Source: Clostridia bacterium (lineage in GTDB: Bacteria > Bacillota > Clostridia > Christensenellales > Borkfalkiaceae). Taken from it: a DNA stretch of 64,000 nucleotides. The position numbers were made by a program, and so were the translations under genes. The notes under the pieces were generated by a model. It saw nothing but the letters and a program-made list of their open reading frames with translations. It made no database searches and was not told the origin of the DNA. Shown here piece after piece: positions 25,300-32,882 of the stretch; the stretch's first letter is position 1; each line of letters starts with the position of its first letter. Location: positions 62,001-126,000 of the forward strand of contig CAAGNQ010000045.1 of assembly GCA_900771345.1 (NCBI GenBank), read 5' to 3'.

Positions 25300-26115
25300 T
25301 TATTTATCCTTTAGGCTATTACCTAGATAAGTTCCGAATGAAATAGACGACGATTTCTTTTTATCAACTGAAGATTTATCAGAATTTCTATCTCTTCTTC
25401 TATCCCCACCGAAATTTTTGCCACCTTTTTTGTTTTTATTATCTCTGCCGTCACGCCTTGCTTTATCCTCGCTTCTTCCTGCGTTATACGGCTTAGAAAA
25501 CTCGTCTTTATCGTTTGGAACGATAACAATATAACGGTTTGGCTCTTTTCCGTCACTTCTAGTAGTAACCGTCTGACTATCTGCAAGAGAGGTGTGAATA
25601 ATTCTTCTTTCGTATGGGCTCATAGGCTCAAGCATAACTTCGCGTCTAATCTCAGTAGCCTTTTGCTCTAATCTTTTAGCCAGTTTAATAAGAGTTTCTT
25701 CCCTTCTTTCTCTATAATTCTCACAGTCAACGACTACCTTTTTATAGTCTTTTCTGTTCATATTAAGCGCAGCGCCTGCAAGAGTTTGAATAGCGTCTAA
25801 AACTTCCCCACGATAACCGATAACGTTTGATGAATCTGTAGAAACAATAGTAATAATTGTTTTCTCTTCGTCCTCGGTAATGGTTGCTTTTGCGTTAAGG
25901 TCCATAATATCTACGATACCTTGTACGAAAGAAAGAGCGCTTTCTCCTTCTGATTGTTTTTTAGTAATTTCCACAACTGCTTTGCCTTTCATTTTTCCAA
26001 ATAAGCCCTTTGTTGGCTCTTCAATAATCTCAATTATTGCTTGGTCTTTTGAAAGGTTTAATTCTGATAGTCCAGTTGCAATAGTTTCTTCCACTGTTTT
26101 GCCTGTAAACTGCAT
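25300..26115 (-). CDS. jag: RNA-binding protein KhpB (Jag/EloR)
   Basis: A 271-residue protein with the Jag N-terminal domain (about residues 1-50, FTGKTVEETIATGLSELNLS and PTKGLFG). A KH domain follows (about 75-150, NVIGYRGEVLDAIQTLAGAAL), then an R3H domain (about 155-205, ending YERRIIHTSLADSQTVTTRSDG). The last 60 residues are a basic, Gly/Arg/Asp/Lys-rich low-complexity tail. KhpB binds RNA and controls cell elongation. It lies downstream of yidC, its usual partner. Confidence 0.93.
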   Translation of the reverse strand: MQFTGKTVEETIATGLSELNLSKDQAIIEIIEEPTKGLFGKMKGKAVVEITKKQSEGESALSFVQGIVDIMDLNAKATITEDEEKTIITIVSTDSSNVIGYRGEVLDAIQTLAGAALNMNRKDYKKVVVDCENYRERREETLIKLAKRLEQKATEIRREVMLEPMSPYERRIIHTSLADSQTVTTRSDGKEPNRYIVIVPNDKDEFSKPYNAGRSEDKARRDGRDNKNKKGGKNFGGDRRRDRNSDKSSVDKKKSSSISFGTYLGNSLKDK

Positions 26116-26153
26116 AATATAACCTCCTTAGCGCCCGTGCGCAATATTCTTCT

Positions 26154-27653
26154 TTATTTTCTTTTCTTCTTAACAGGCCCTGTCAAAAAGTCCCCACCGT
26201 TTTCGTGAGCAAACCTGTCGTTTTTATCCTTTTTCTTAGGCTCTTCTTTTTTCACTTCATCTTCTTTTTTTGGCACGTAAATTCTACCACGCACCTTCTT
26301 TGGTTGGGTATTGATTTTTTGTTTTTTCATCTGCTTGTCAACTATAAAGTTTATAACAAAAGTCATACAAACGCTAATAATTGAACTCAAAATAATATAG
26401 ATAGAGAATGCCGCCGTATACATAAAAGCAAAGAAAGCCATCATTATCGGCATCATCCAAGTCATCATCTTTTGAGTTTGCGCGCCCTGCCCGTCAACAG
26501 TTTGAAGTTCCATTTGCGCCTTTTGAGTTTTGCTAGTTACGATTTGCATAAGAAGTGATACGCCTGCCGTTAACGCAACTAAAATAAAATATCCGTTAGG
26601 CTGGGTTTTTTCTTCTTCCAACTTCATCGTAAGTTCAGCATAACCCGTATCAAGAATATCGGTAGCATTCGGTTGGTCTTTTAGGTATTCGTGAGTTTGC
26701 TTAAATACTTCCCAACTAGATTCAACGGGGTGCTTTGTCGTACTATCGGTTACCCAAATATTTTTAACCCACAAAAAACTAGAATTTTCTTCTCTAAAGG
26801 TTTGGGCTGATTTTTCTCGTTGAATATCCTTTATAAACTCTTTTGCAGACAAATTAGAGTCGGCAAATTCTACTTGCGTTCCGTCCTCCTTATATATTTT
26901 AAGGAAGTTGTTTTGCTCGCTTGCAAGAGGAGAACTAGAGAAAATTCCACTCTCAATAATATTATCAAAAGTAGCCTTTGCCCACTTATTTTCTAAAATG
27001 TTATGAGCAATTTTGGCTTTAACGTAACCAGGCTCGGTATAAACGAGCATGTATCTTGAAGTTAGTATTCCGTTACCGTTAGTTTCTTCCACTAATTCAA
27101 CTCTAACGTTGCCACTTTCGGCTTTTTTATCTTCTTCGTCTTTAACTAAGTTATATAAACTTTCACTTTCAAAAGTTATAACCCCGTTTTCATTTTTAAT
27201 ATACTCGCCGTCAATTTCAAAGCCGGCGTAAACGACGTTGTTATAAGCACAACTCATATCGTAAAAATACTTTTTGTTTTGATATTGAGAATAATTGGTA
27301 AACGCGTTGATAGCAACGATAAATATAACTAGAGTTAAAATAGTAGGTAGGCAAGCGCCGAACATAGAATAACCGTTCTTTTTGTAAAGCGCCATCATTT
27401 TTTGATTATATAATTCTTTGTTATCAGCGTATTGTTTTTGAAGTTTTTCAAGTTCAGGACGCATTTCTTCCATTTTAACGGTGTTTTTGCGCATTGACGC
27501 TCTTGACATATAGTCAAAAGGTAGAGTAATGAGTTTTAATAGTAAGGTAAATAAAACTATTCCTAGTGCAATAGAGCCACTAACTTCAACAAGCCAGTAT
27601 ATAGTTTTTACCAAAAAATTTTGCATTATAGGTTGCGTAAAATTTATAATCAT
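26154..27653 (-). CDS. yidC: Membrane protein insertase YidC, with large extracytoplasmic insertion
   Basis: Inserts and folds membrane proteins. At 499 residues it is much longer than the usual Gram-positive YidC (about 260-290). Residues 1-120 carry the first conserved helix (VSGSIALGIVLFTLLLKLI), the basic region with the functional Arg (MSRASMRK) and the coiled loop (RPELEKLQKQYADNKELYNQ). Residues about 125-290 form a polar insertion of no recognised family. FLWVKNIW (293-300) and GYFILVALTAGVSLLMQIVT resume the insertase. A basic tail of about 65 residues ends it. No lipobox is seen. It sits between yidD and jag. Confidence 0.93.
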   Translation of the reverse strand: MIINFTQPIMQNFLVKTIYWLVEVSGSIALGIVLFTLLLKLITLPFDYMSRASMRKNTVKMEEMRPELEKLQKQYADNKELYNQKMMALYKKNGYSMFGACLPTILTLVIFIVAINAFTNYSQYQNKKYFYDMSCAYNNVVYAGFEIDGEYIKNENGVITFESESLYNLVKDEEDKKAESGNVRVELVEETNGNGILTSRYMLVYTEPGYVKAKIAHNILENKWAKATFDNIIESGIFSSSPLASEQNNFLKIYKEDGTQVEFADSNLSAKEFIKDIQREKSAQTFREENSSFLWVKNIWVTDSTTKHPVESSWEVFKQTHEYLKDQPNATDILDTGYAELTMKLEEEKTQPNGYFILVALTAGVSLLMQIVTSKTQKAQMELQTVDGQGAQTQKMMTWMMPIMMAFFAFMYTAAFSIYIILSSIISVCMTFVINFIVDKQMKKQKINTQPKKVRGRIYVPKKEDEVKKEEPKKKDKNDRFAHENGGDFLTGPVKKKRK

Positions 27654-27656
27654 ATT

Positions 27657-27890
27657 TTAATACACCCACTTAATTATATTTTTTTTATCAGGGACTTTAT
27701 CGAATCCACCTTTAGCCCAAGGGTTACATCTAATAATTCTTTTTATACCTAAAAACCACCCGACCAAAAAGCCGTGTTTTAAAATTGCCTCAAGCGTATA
27801 TTGAGAACAGGACGGAATATACATACATCTGCCGAACGACAAATATTTTTGATAAAATCTTATTAATTTAATGCTTAAAAATTTTAGCAC
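27657..27890 (-). CDS. yidD: Membrane protein insertion efficiency factor
   Basis: A 77-residue protein. The family core is intact: IRFYQKYLS, then YIPSCSQYTLEAILKHG and IIRCNPWAKGGFDKVP, which matches the CxxxPxCSxYxxxAxxxxG and RCxPxxxGGxDPVP blocks. It assists YidC at the inner face of the membrane. The start overlaps the rnpA stop by one base, and yidC starts 3 bases after. Confidence 0.95.
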   Translation of the reverse strand: MLKFLSIKLIRFYQKYLSFGRCMYIPSCSQYTLEAILKHGFLVGWFLGIKRIIRCNPWAKGGFDKVPDKKNIIKWVY

Positions 27891-28213
27891 TATATTATCC
27901 CACCTTTTTTAAAAAGAAATTCCATATTCTCGGTAAACTTTTTTAAGGAATATTCCTCTTCAACTTTCGGTATAAAAACAAAAAAGAAGTTTTTTCCTAA
28001 TTTTGGCATAAAACTTCTGAAAGATTCCCTCAAAAGGCGTTTTATTCGATTTCTCTTAACGCTTCCACCGTGCTTTTTACTCACGGCGAAGCCTGCTTTT
28101 ATTTCGTTTGATGGAAAATAAATTACTGTAAGAGTTGAAGAATACAACCTTTTTCCTTTACTAAAAACAAGGTTGAAATCTTTTTCTTTTTTTAACCTGA
28201 TATCAATTGCCAT
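27890..28213 (-). CDS. rnpA: Ribonuclease P protein component
   Basis: The 107-residue protein subunit of RNase P, pairing with the RNA at 16959-17301. The RNR motif KRNRIKRLLRESFR is present at about residues 53-66, with the N-terminal FNLVFSKGKRLYSSTL. It is basic. It lies 9 bases downstream of rpmH and overlaps yidD by one base. Confidence 0.95.
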   Translation of the reverse strand: MAIDIRLKKEKDFNLVFSKGKRLYSSTLTVIYFPSNEIKAGFAVSKKHGGSVKRNRIKRLLRESFRSFMPKLGKNFFFVFIPKVEEEYSLKKFTENMEFLFKKGGII

Positions 28214-28222
28214 TTTAACTTA

Positions 28223-28357
28223 CTATGCAGAAAGTTTATGGCGACCTTTATTACGGCGTCTTTTTAAAACGTTCCTTCCTGAACGAGTTTTCATTCTTTC
28301 TCTAAAACCGTGAACTTTGCTTCTTTGTCTTTTCTTAGGTTGATAAGTCTGTTTCAT
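28223..28357 (-). CDS. rpmH: 50S ribosomal protein L34
   Basis: A 44-residue, very basic protein. Reading the minus strand gives [20 protein letters not shown], then [20 protein letters not shown] and KLSA, the standard L34 sequence. A good aaggag site precedes the ATG. It is the first gene of the rpmH-rnpA-yidD-yidC-jag unit. Confidence 0.98.
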   Translation of the reverse strand: MKQTYQPKKRQRSKVHGFRERMKTRSGRNVLKRRRNKGRHKLSA

Positions 28358-28402
28358 TATTTATTTCTCCTTTTATGGTATTATTTCACTTATGCTTTTT
28401 AT

Positions 28403-28431
28403 ATTGTATAGATATTTATCCCATTTGTCAA
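28403..28431 (-). promoter_or_regulatory. Promoter of the rpmH operon
   Basis: On the minus strand: -35 TTGACA (28426-28431), 17-bp spacer, -10 TACAAT (28403-28408). It lies immediately after the dnaN stop and about 46 bases before rpmH. Confidence 0.85.
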
Positions 28432-28436
28432 TTATT

Positions 28437-29537
28437 TTAACTATTTATTCTAACAGGAAGTACTAAATATAAAAATCCTTCCTTTCCAAGCGCAGTTATA
28501 ACGCAAGGGTCAATAGCAGTATTTAAACTTAAATTTATAAACTCGTCGTCTATTATCTTTAGATATTCTTGCAAGTATTTGCCGTTAAACGCAATAGTCA
28601 AATCTTTTCCTTTTAAGTTTATCGGTAAATTTTCGTTTACGTTTCCTACCTCTGATTTAGCGATAATATTCATAAACTCTTCTTTTATATCAAACTTAAC
28701 TACGTTATATCTATCGTTTCTAGCAACGATTGACGCTCTTTCAATACTGCTAAGTAATGCTTGACGATTTACTATAATAGAATTTTCAAAATTATTTGGC
28801 AAAATATGGCTATATTTTACAAATTCTCCCTCTATTAATCTTGAAACCAAAACGGTGTTCTCAAGTTCTATATAAAGTGAATTGCTTTGAAGATTTACCT
28901 TTATAATTTGCTCGTCGTTATCTAAAAGCCTTGTAATTTCAGAAAGAGTTCTTGCAGGAATTACTGCTTTAACGTTAGAAGAAGATTTTACTTCAGTTTT
29001 AACAACGCTCATTCTAAACCCGTCAAGAGCAACCGTCGTTAAATTTCCGTTTTCAATCTCAAATAAACAACCCTTAAGTATAGGCCTGCTATCATCAGAA
29101 GAACAAGCAAAAACCGTTCTTTCAACTATTTGTTTAAAATCTTTTTGAGAAATCTCAAAACTCTCGCAATTATCTTTTCTATCAATTTTAGGGAATTTAT
29201 CGGCAGGGAATACTTGAAGTTCACTCTCTGAATCAGAATATTTTATGCAAAGCCCACCGTCGTAAAGACGGGAAAGTTCCACTTGTTCCTTTTCAAGTTT
29301 CTTAACAAACTCAACGAAATACTTTCCTACTACAACCGTTTCGCCTTCCATCAAAACGTCTGCCTTAATTGTTTTTTCTATTGATAGTTCAACGTCGGTT
29401 GCTAGTAGTGTTAAAGTTTCCCCTTGTGCAGAAATTTTTATACCTTCTAAAATAGGATTTGATGCTTTAACAGAAAGTGCTTTACTAACCTTAAGCACTG
29501 CATCAGATAAATCCAAACCGTCACAAATAACTTTCAT
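28437..29537 (-). CDS. dnaN: DNA polymerase III beta sliding clamp
   Basis: The ring that tethers polymerase to DNA. At 366 residues it has normal length and three repeated domains. Blocks seen include VSKALSVKASNPILEGIKISA at the start, a central RPILKGCLFEIENG and the C-terminal LVLPVRINS. I start at the ATG at 29537 with ggag upstream; a longer reading to 29627 adds a hydrophobic stretch that crosses the promoter. It is separated from dnaA by 7 kb and lies next to rpmH. A consensus promoter lies at 29580-29608. Confidence 0.96.
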   Translation of the reverse strand: MKVICDGLDLSDAVLKVSKALSVKASNPILEGIKISAQGETLTLLATDVELSIEKTIKADVLMEGETVVVGKYFVEFVKKLEKEQVELSRLYDGGLCIKYSDSESELQVFPADKFPKIDRKDNCESFEISQKDFKQIVERTVFACSSDDSRPILKGCLFEIENGNLTTVALDGFRMSVVKTEVKSSSNVKAVIPARTLSEITRLLDNDEQIIKVNLQSNSLYIELENTVLVSRLIEGEFVKYSHILPNNFENSIIVNRQALLSSIERASIVARNDRYNVVKFDIKEEFMNIIAKSEVGNVNENLPINLKGKDLTIAFNGKYLQEYLKIIDDEFINLSLNTAIDPCVITALGKEGFLYLVLPVRINS

Positions 29538-29579
29538 TATCTTTTTCTCCCTAACGTTATCGATAAGTAAATATATATT

Positions 29580-29608
29580 ATTATATAATATATAAAGAAA
29601 AAAATCAA
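29580..29608 (-). promoter_or_regulatory. Promoter of dnaN
   Basis: On the minus strand: -35 TTGATT (29603-29608), 17-bp spacer, -10 TATAAT (29580-29585). Confidence 0.8.
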
Positions 29609-29871
29609 GAAAAAACAGGTATTTCATTTGTGAGATTTAAAATTTTGCATTATTGATTGGAAGAAGAGTTTTTGTTTTTTATGTTTGTTATGTTTCTTTT
29701 TTATTTATATAAATTAGTATGGTTAGTATTAATATGCGAGTGGAAATGTTGATAGATATAATTTAGCATTGATTTATATAGTTTTTTTGTAAGTATATAT
29801 TCGTTGATAAAAAAATTATAACCGTTTATAAAATAGGATAAAAAGTTAATAAGTATTGTTAATAAAAAAGA
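29609..29871. other. Candidate replication origin (AT-rich gap between dnaN and rsmG)
   Basis: A gene-free, very AT-rich gap between the divergent dnaN and rsmG promoters. Four same-direction octamers of the form gttRataR/a lie at 29747-29755 (tgttgatag), 29802-29810 (cgttgataa), 29844-29852 (agttaataa) and 29857-29865 (tgttaataa). Each is within two or three changes of the DnaA-box consensus tgtggataa. Gene strand polarity changes from mostly minus to mostly plus in this part of the window. The assignment is inference; the boxes are degenerate and AT-richness alone would yield some matches. Confidence 0.4.
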
Positions 29872-29900
29872 TTGAAAGTTTTTTTTAATTATGTTATACT
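29872..29900 (+). promoter_or_regulatory. Promoter of rsmG giving a leaderless start
   Basis: -35 TTGAAA (29872-29877), 17-bp spacer, -10 TATACT (29895-29900). The ATG is at 29907, 6 bases past the -10, where +1 is expected. No ribosome binding site could be transcribed. Confidence 0.8.
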
Positions 29901-29906
29901 TTTTAT

Positions 29907-30587
29907 ATGGAAAACTTATTTTTAGAATACGGCATAAAATTAAATAAAGAAAAACTTGATAAATTCAGGCGATACTACGAACTTTTAGTAGAATATAATC
30001 AAAAGTTTAATATAACTGCAATAACTGAAAAAGAGGAAGTTTATAAAAAACACTTTATTGATTCACTTTTAGGAGTTGATAACTTTATTGAAGGAAGGTT
30101 GATAGATATAGGCTCTGGGGGAGGTTTTCCTGCAATTCCTCTTAAAATATATAACGATAATTTATGCGTAACTTTAGTGGAAGCAACTGGGAAAAAATGT
30201 GAATTCCTTAAAACTGTTGTTGATGAACTAGGTTTAAAAAATATTATTGTTATAAACGATAGGGCAGAAACCTTAATTAAAAAAACTGGATTTAGAGAGG
30301 GTTTTGATTACTGCACGGCAAGGGCAGTTGCAAGGCTTTCCACCCTTTTAGAGTATTGTTTGCCATTTGTTAAAGTAGGTGGAAAATTCGTTGGTTATAA
30401 AGGGGATGCAAACGAGGAGATAAAAGAGGCGAGGAGCGCCATTAAGATTTTGGGTGGAGAGTTTGTTAAGGCAGAAGAAAAGGAACTTTTCGGGGCTAAA
30501 AGGCAGATTGTAATGATAAAAAAAGTTAGCGTTACTAATCCAAAATACCCAAGAGGAAACGGCAAAGAGAGGAAAAATCCACTGTGA
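29907..30587 (+). CDS. rsmG: 16S rRNA (guanine-527-N7)-methyltransferase
   Basis: Methylates G527 in 16S rRNA using S-adenosylmethionine. It has 226 residues. The SAM motif is LIDIGSGGGFPAIPLKI (about residues 65-81), followed by VTLVEATGKKCEFL and ARAVARLSTLLEYCLPFVKVGG. The start codon coincides with the predicted transcription start, so the mRNA should be leaderless. The last bases overlap the GTG start of the SLOG gene. Confidence 0.95.
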   Translation: MENLFLEYGIKLNKEKLDKFRRYYELLVEYNQKFNITAITEKEEVYKKHFIDSLLGVDNFIEGRLIDIGSGGGFPAIPLKIYNDNLCVTLVEATGKKCEFLKTVVDELGLKNIIVINDRAETLIKKTGFREGFDYCTARAVARLSTLLEYCLPFVKVGGKFVGYKGDANEEIKEARSAIKILGGEFVKAEEKELFGAKRQIVMIKKVSVTNPKYPRGNGKERKNPL

Positions 30588-31054
30588 GTGAAATTTTTAT
30601 AAATAATGTGAGAGCGTGCGCTGTTTCAGGGCATAGAGTGCTATATTCTGATTTTGATAGAGAAAGGCTAGAAAAAGTTTTTAATAAGTTAGTAGACGGA
30701 GGTTTTGATACCTTTTTAGTCGGAATGGCGCTGGGGTTTGACACAGAGTGTTTTTTAATTTTGGAAAAAATCAGGGAGAAAAAGAATATTAAAATTATCG
30801 CTTGCATTCCTTGTTTAACACAGGCTGAAAGGTTTAATAAAAAGCAAAAAGAACTGTATAATAAAATGGTTGAAAGTGCTGACGAGAGGATAATTTTAAG
30901 TCAAGAGTATACTGACACTTGTATGAAAAAAAGAAATGAATTTATGGTAAAAAACTCGTCGGTTTTAGTGTATTATAAACGGCGAGAGAAAGGGGGAACT
31001 GCTCAAACGGTAAACTTTGCGAAAAAACAAAATAAAATATTATTAGAAGTATAA
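30584..31054 (+). CDS. SLOG-family protein (DUF1273/YpsA-like)
   Basis: A 156-residue protein resembling the SLOG/TIR-like Rossmann family that includes YpsA and DUF1273. Key segments are ACAVSGHRVLYSDFDRERLEKVF, FLVGMALGFDTECF (the Gly-rich loop) and VYYKRREKGGTAQTVNFAKK at the end. SLOG domains bind nucleotides or nucleotide-derived ligands; the ligand here is unknown. It starts with GTG overlapping the rsmG stop, implying coupling, and is followed by a terminator. Confidence 0.75.
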   Translation: MSEIFINNVRACAVSGHRVLYSDFDRERLEKVFNKLVDGGFDTFLVGMALGFDTECFLILEKIREKKNIKIIACIPCLTQAERFNKKQKELYNKMVESADERIILSQEYTDTCMKKRNEFMVKNSSVLVYYKRREKGGTAQTVNFAKKQNKILLEV

Positions 31055-31084
31055 AAAAAGCATTGAGATTTTCAATGCTTTTTT
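31055..31084. terminator. Bidirectional terminator after the SLOG gene
   Basis: Arms 31059-31066 and 31072-31079 (agcattga with tcaatgct), flanked by A-run and T-run that extend the stem. Confidence 0.85.
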
Positions 31085-31112
31085 GGTTTATTAATATCGT
31101 TTTATTAATTTT

Positions 31113-31376
31113 CTATAAAATTTCTTTATAACCTTTGCCGTATTTTAAGGCTCTTGAAACGCGAGAAAGAGTTGCTGAAGATATCTCGGTTTTTGCTATA
31201 ATTTGCTCGTAAGTTTCCCCGTTTTTTAAGAGTTTTGCAGCCAAAAGCCTACCACTCATAGCGTCAATTTCCTTTTCGGTGCAGAGGTCTTTAAAAAAAT
31301 TCTCACACTGCTTTTTATCTTTTAGATTTAAAATAACGTCAAAAAGGTCGGTTCTCAAGTTCTCGTTAGTGCTCAT
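31113..31376 (-). CDS. YerC/YecD-family TrpR-like regulator
   Basis: An 87-residue all-helical protein of the TrpR-like YerC/YecD family, with an HTH at ETYEQIIAKTEISSATLSRVSRALKYG. The segment CTEKEIDAMSGRLLAAKLL precedes it, as in the family. Its start overlaps the stop of the ABC ATPase gene by one base, so it is the last gene of the transporter operon and could be its regulator. The co-repressor is not known. Confidence 0.82.
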   Translation of the reverse strand: MSTNENLRTDLFDVILNLKDKKQCENFFKDLCTEKEIDAMSGRLLAAKLLKNGETYEQIIAKTEISSATLSRVSRALKYGKGYKEIL

Positions 31377-32227
31377 TATTCGCCCTCCTTGTTAGAAACG
31401 CTTGATAAAAAGTGAATAAGTTTTTCTGACTTTGGGTTATCAAAGATTTCTTCAGGCGTGCCTTGTTCTTCTATAATTCCATTTGCCATAAACACAACCT
31501 TATCCGAAACGTTTTTAGCAAACCCCATTTCGTGAGTAACTATAATCATAGTCCTGTCTTGGTCTTTGAGCGAACGAATAACTTTCAAAACCTCGCCCGT
31601 AAGTTCTGGGTCGAGAGCAGAGGTCGGCTCGTCAAAACAAAGAATTTTAGGCTTTAATGCAAGTGCTCTTGCAATTGCTACTCGTTGGCTTTGTCCACCT
31701 GAAAGTTCGCCCGGATAAGCAGAGATTTTATCAAGAAGTCCTACCGTTTTAAGTAAAGATAAAGCAGTGCTTTCTATTTTCTCAAGTTCTTGCTTTTTAA
31801 ACTCGGCTAGTTTTTGGTTAATTTGCTTTCTAGTTAAACTTTTATCTTCTTTTAACTGTTTTTTTAAGTTAGAAAGTTTGTCTTTTAGCAAAAGTTCAGG
31901 TGCTAAGGTAATATTTCTTAACACGGTGTATTGAGGAAATAGGTTAAACGACTGAAAAACCAACCCGAAATTAAGCCTCTTTTCTCTTAAAACAGCGTCG
32001 CAATCGGTTTTAGAGAAATCGTTGATTAAAGCCTCTTTGTCCAAAATCATTTCGCCTAAGTTTGGCGTTTCTAAAAAGTTGATACAGCGAAGAAGGGTAG
32101 TTTTTCCACTACCTGAACTGCCGATAATTGATACTACCTGCCCCTTTTCAATAGAAAGGTCAATACCCTTTAATACTTCGGTGCTCTTAAAACTTTTATA
32201 TAAATTTTTAATTTCTAAATACGCCAT
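31376..32227 (-). CDS. Amino-acid ABC transporter ATP-binding protein
   Basis: The energising subunit of a polar amino-acid importer of the GlnQ/HisP type. It has 283 residues. Walker A GSSGSGKT (36-43), Q-loop VFQSFNLFPQYT, signature LSGGQSQRVAIARAL, Walker B ILCFDEPTSALDPEL, and H-loop VTHEMGFA. A charged helical insertion of about 40 residues (about 112-152, Lys/Leu/Glu-rich) lies between the Q-loop and the signature, where most homologues are short. The gene order is binding protein, permease, ATPase and regulator, all minus strand. Confidence 0.93.
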   Translation of the reverse strand: MAYLEIKNLYKSFKSTEVLKGIDLSIEKGQVVSIIGSSGSGKTTLLRCINFLETPNLGEMILDKEALINDFSKTDCDAVLREKRLNFGLVFQSFNLFPQYTVLRNITLAPELLLKDKLSNLKKQLKEDKSLTRKQINQKLAEFKKQELEKIESTALSLLKTVGLLDKISAYPGELSGGQSQRVAIARALALKPKILCFDEPTSALDPELTGEVLKVIRSLKDQDRTMIIVTHEMGFAKNVSDKVVFMANGIIEEQGTPEEIFDNPKSEKLIHFLSSVSNKEGE

Positions 32228-32229
32228 AA

Positions 32230-32871
32230 TTACACCTTATAGTAAGAAAGTTTCTTTTCAAGATAGCCGAAAAGAAGTGTTAAAATACCTACAAAAACAA
32301 GATAAAACGCGCCCGTATAGAATACCGGCCAAATAAACCCTTTTGCCGCCCAGTCTTGTGCGTTTTTAAGTATTTCTGCAACGATAATAACACGGGCTAA
32401 AGAGGTGTCTTTAACAAGCGTGATAACCTCGTTACTCATAGGCGCTAAGATTCGCTTAATAACTTGCAAAAGCACTATTTTTGAGAAGATTTGACCCTTT
32501 GTCATACCCAAAACTTCGCCAGCCTCGTATTGACCTTTGGTGATAGACTCTATGCCACCACGATAAATTTCTGCAAAATAGCAGGCGTAGTTTATAACGA
32601 ACGCCACGATAACTGCAATAAATCTCGGCATAACAGGTAGAGAAAATACTAGAGCAGGCCCGTAGAAAATAATAATTACTTGGAGCATCAAAGGCGTTCC
32701 TCTAACCACCCAAATAAGAAGTCTTATAACCAACTTTAACGGCTTAAACTTGCTCATAGCCCCAAATGCTATTAAAAGCCCTAAAGGGAGAGCAAGCGCC
32801 AAAGTCAATAGAAAGATTAAGCAGGTATTGCCAAAACCTTCAAGTAAATTTAAGGTTATTTCTAAAAACAT
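32230..32871 (-). CDS. Amino-acid ABC transporter permease
   Basis: A 213-residue His/Glu/Gln-type permease with about five membrane helices. The inner-membrane permease signature is GEVLGMTKGQIFSKIVLLQVIKR (the EAA loop that docks to the ATPase), preceded by AEIYRGGIESITKGQYEAG. It starts 11 bases after the binding-protein gene and ends 2 bases before the ATPase gene. Confidence 0.93.
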   Translation of the reverse strand: MFLEITLNLLEGFGNTCLIFLLTLALALPLGLLIAFGAMSKFKPLKLVIRLLIWVVRGTPLMLQVIIIFYGPALVFSLPVMPRFIAVIVAFVINYACYFAEIYRGGIESITKGQYEAGEVLGMTKGQIFSKIVLLQVIKRILAPMSNEVITLVKDTSLARVIIVAEILKNAQDWAAKGFIWPVFYTGAFYLVFVGILTLLFGYLEKKLSYYKV

Positions 32872-32882
32872 ATTTTACCGTA

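Noticed and set aside
29538..29627. A 30-residue hydrophobic extension of DnaN
   Set aside because: It would be translated from sequence that contains the dnaN promoter; the ATG at 29537 gives a canonical clamp.
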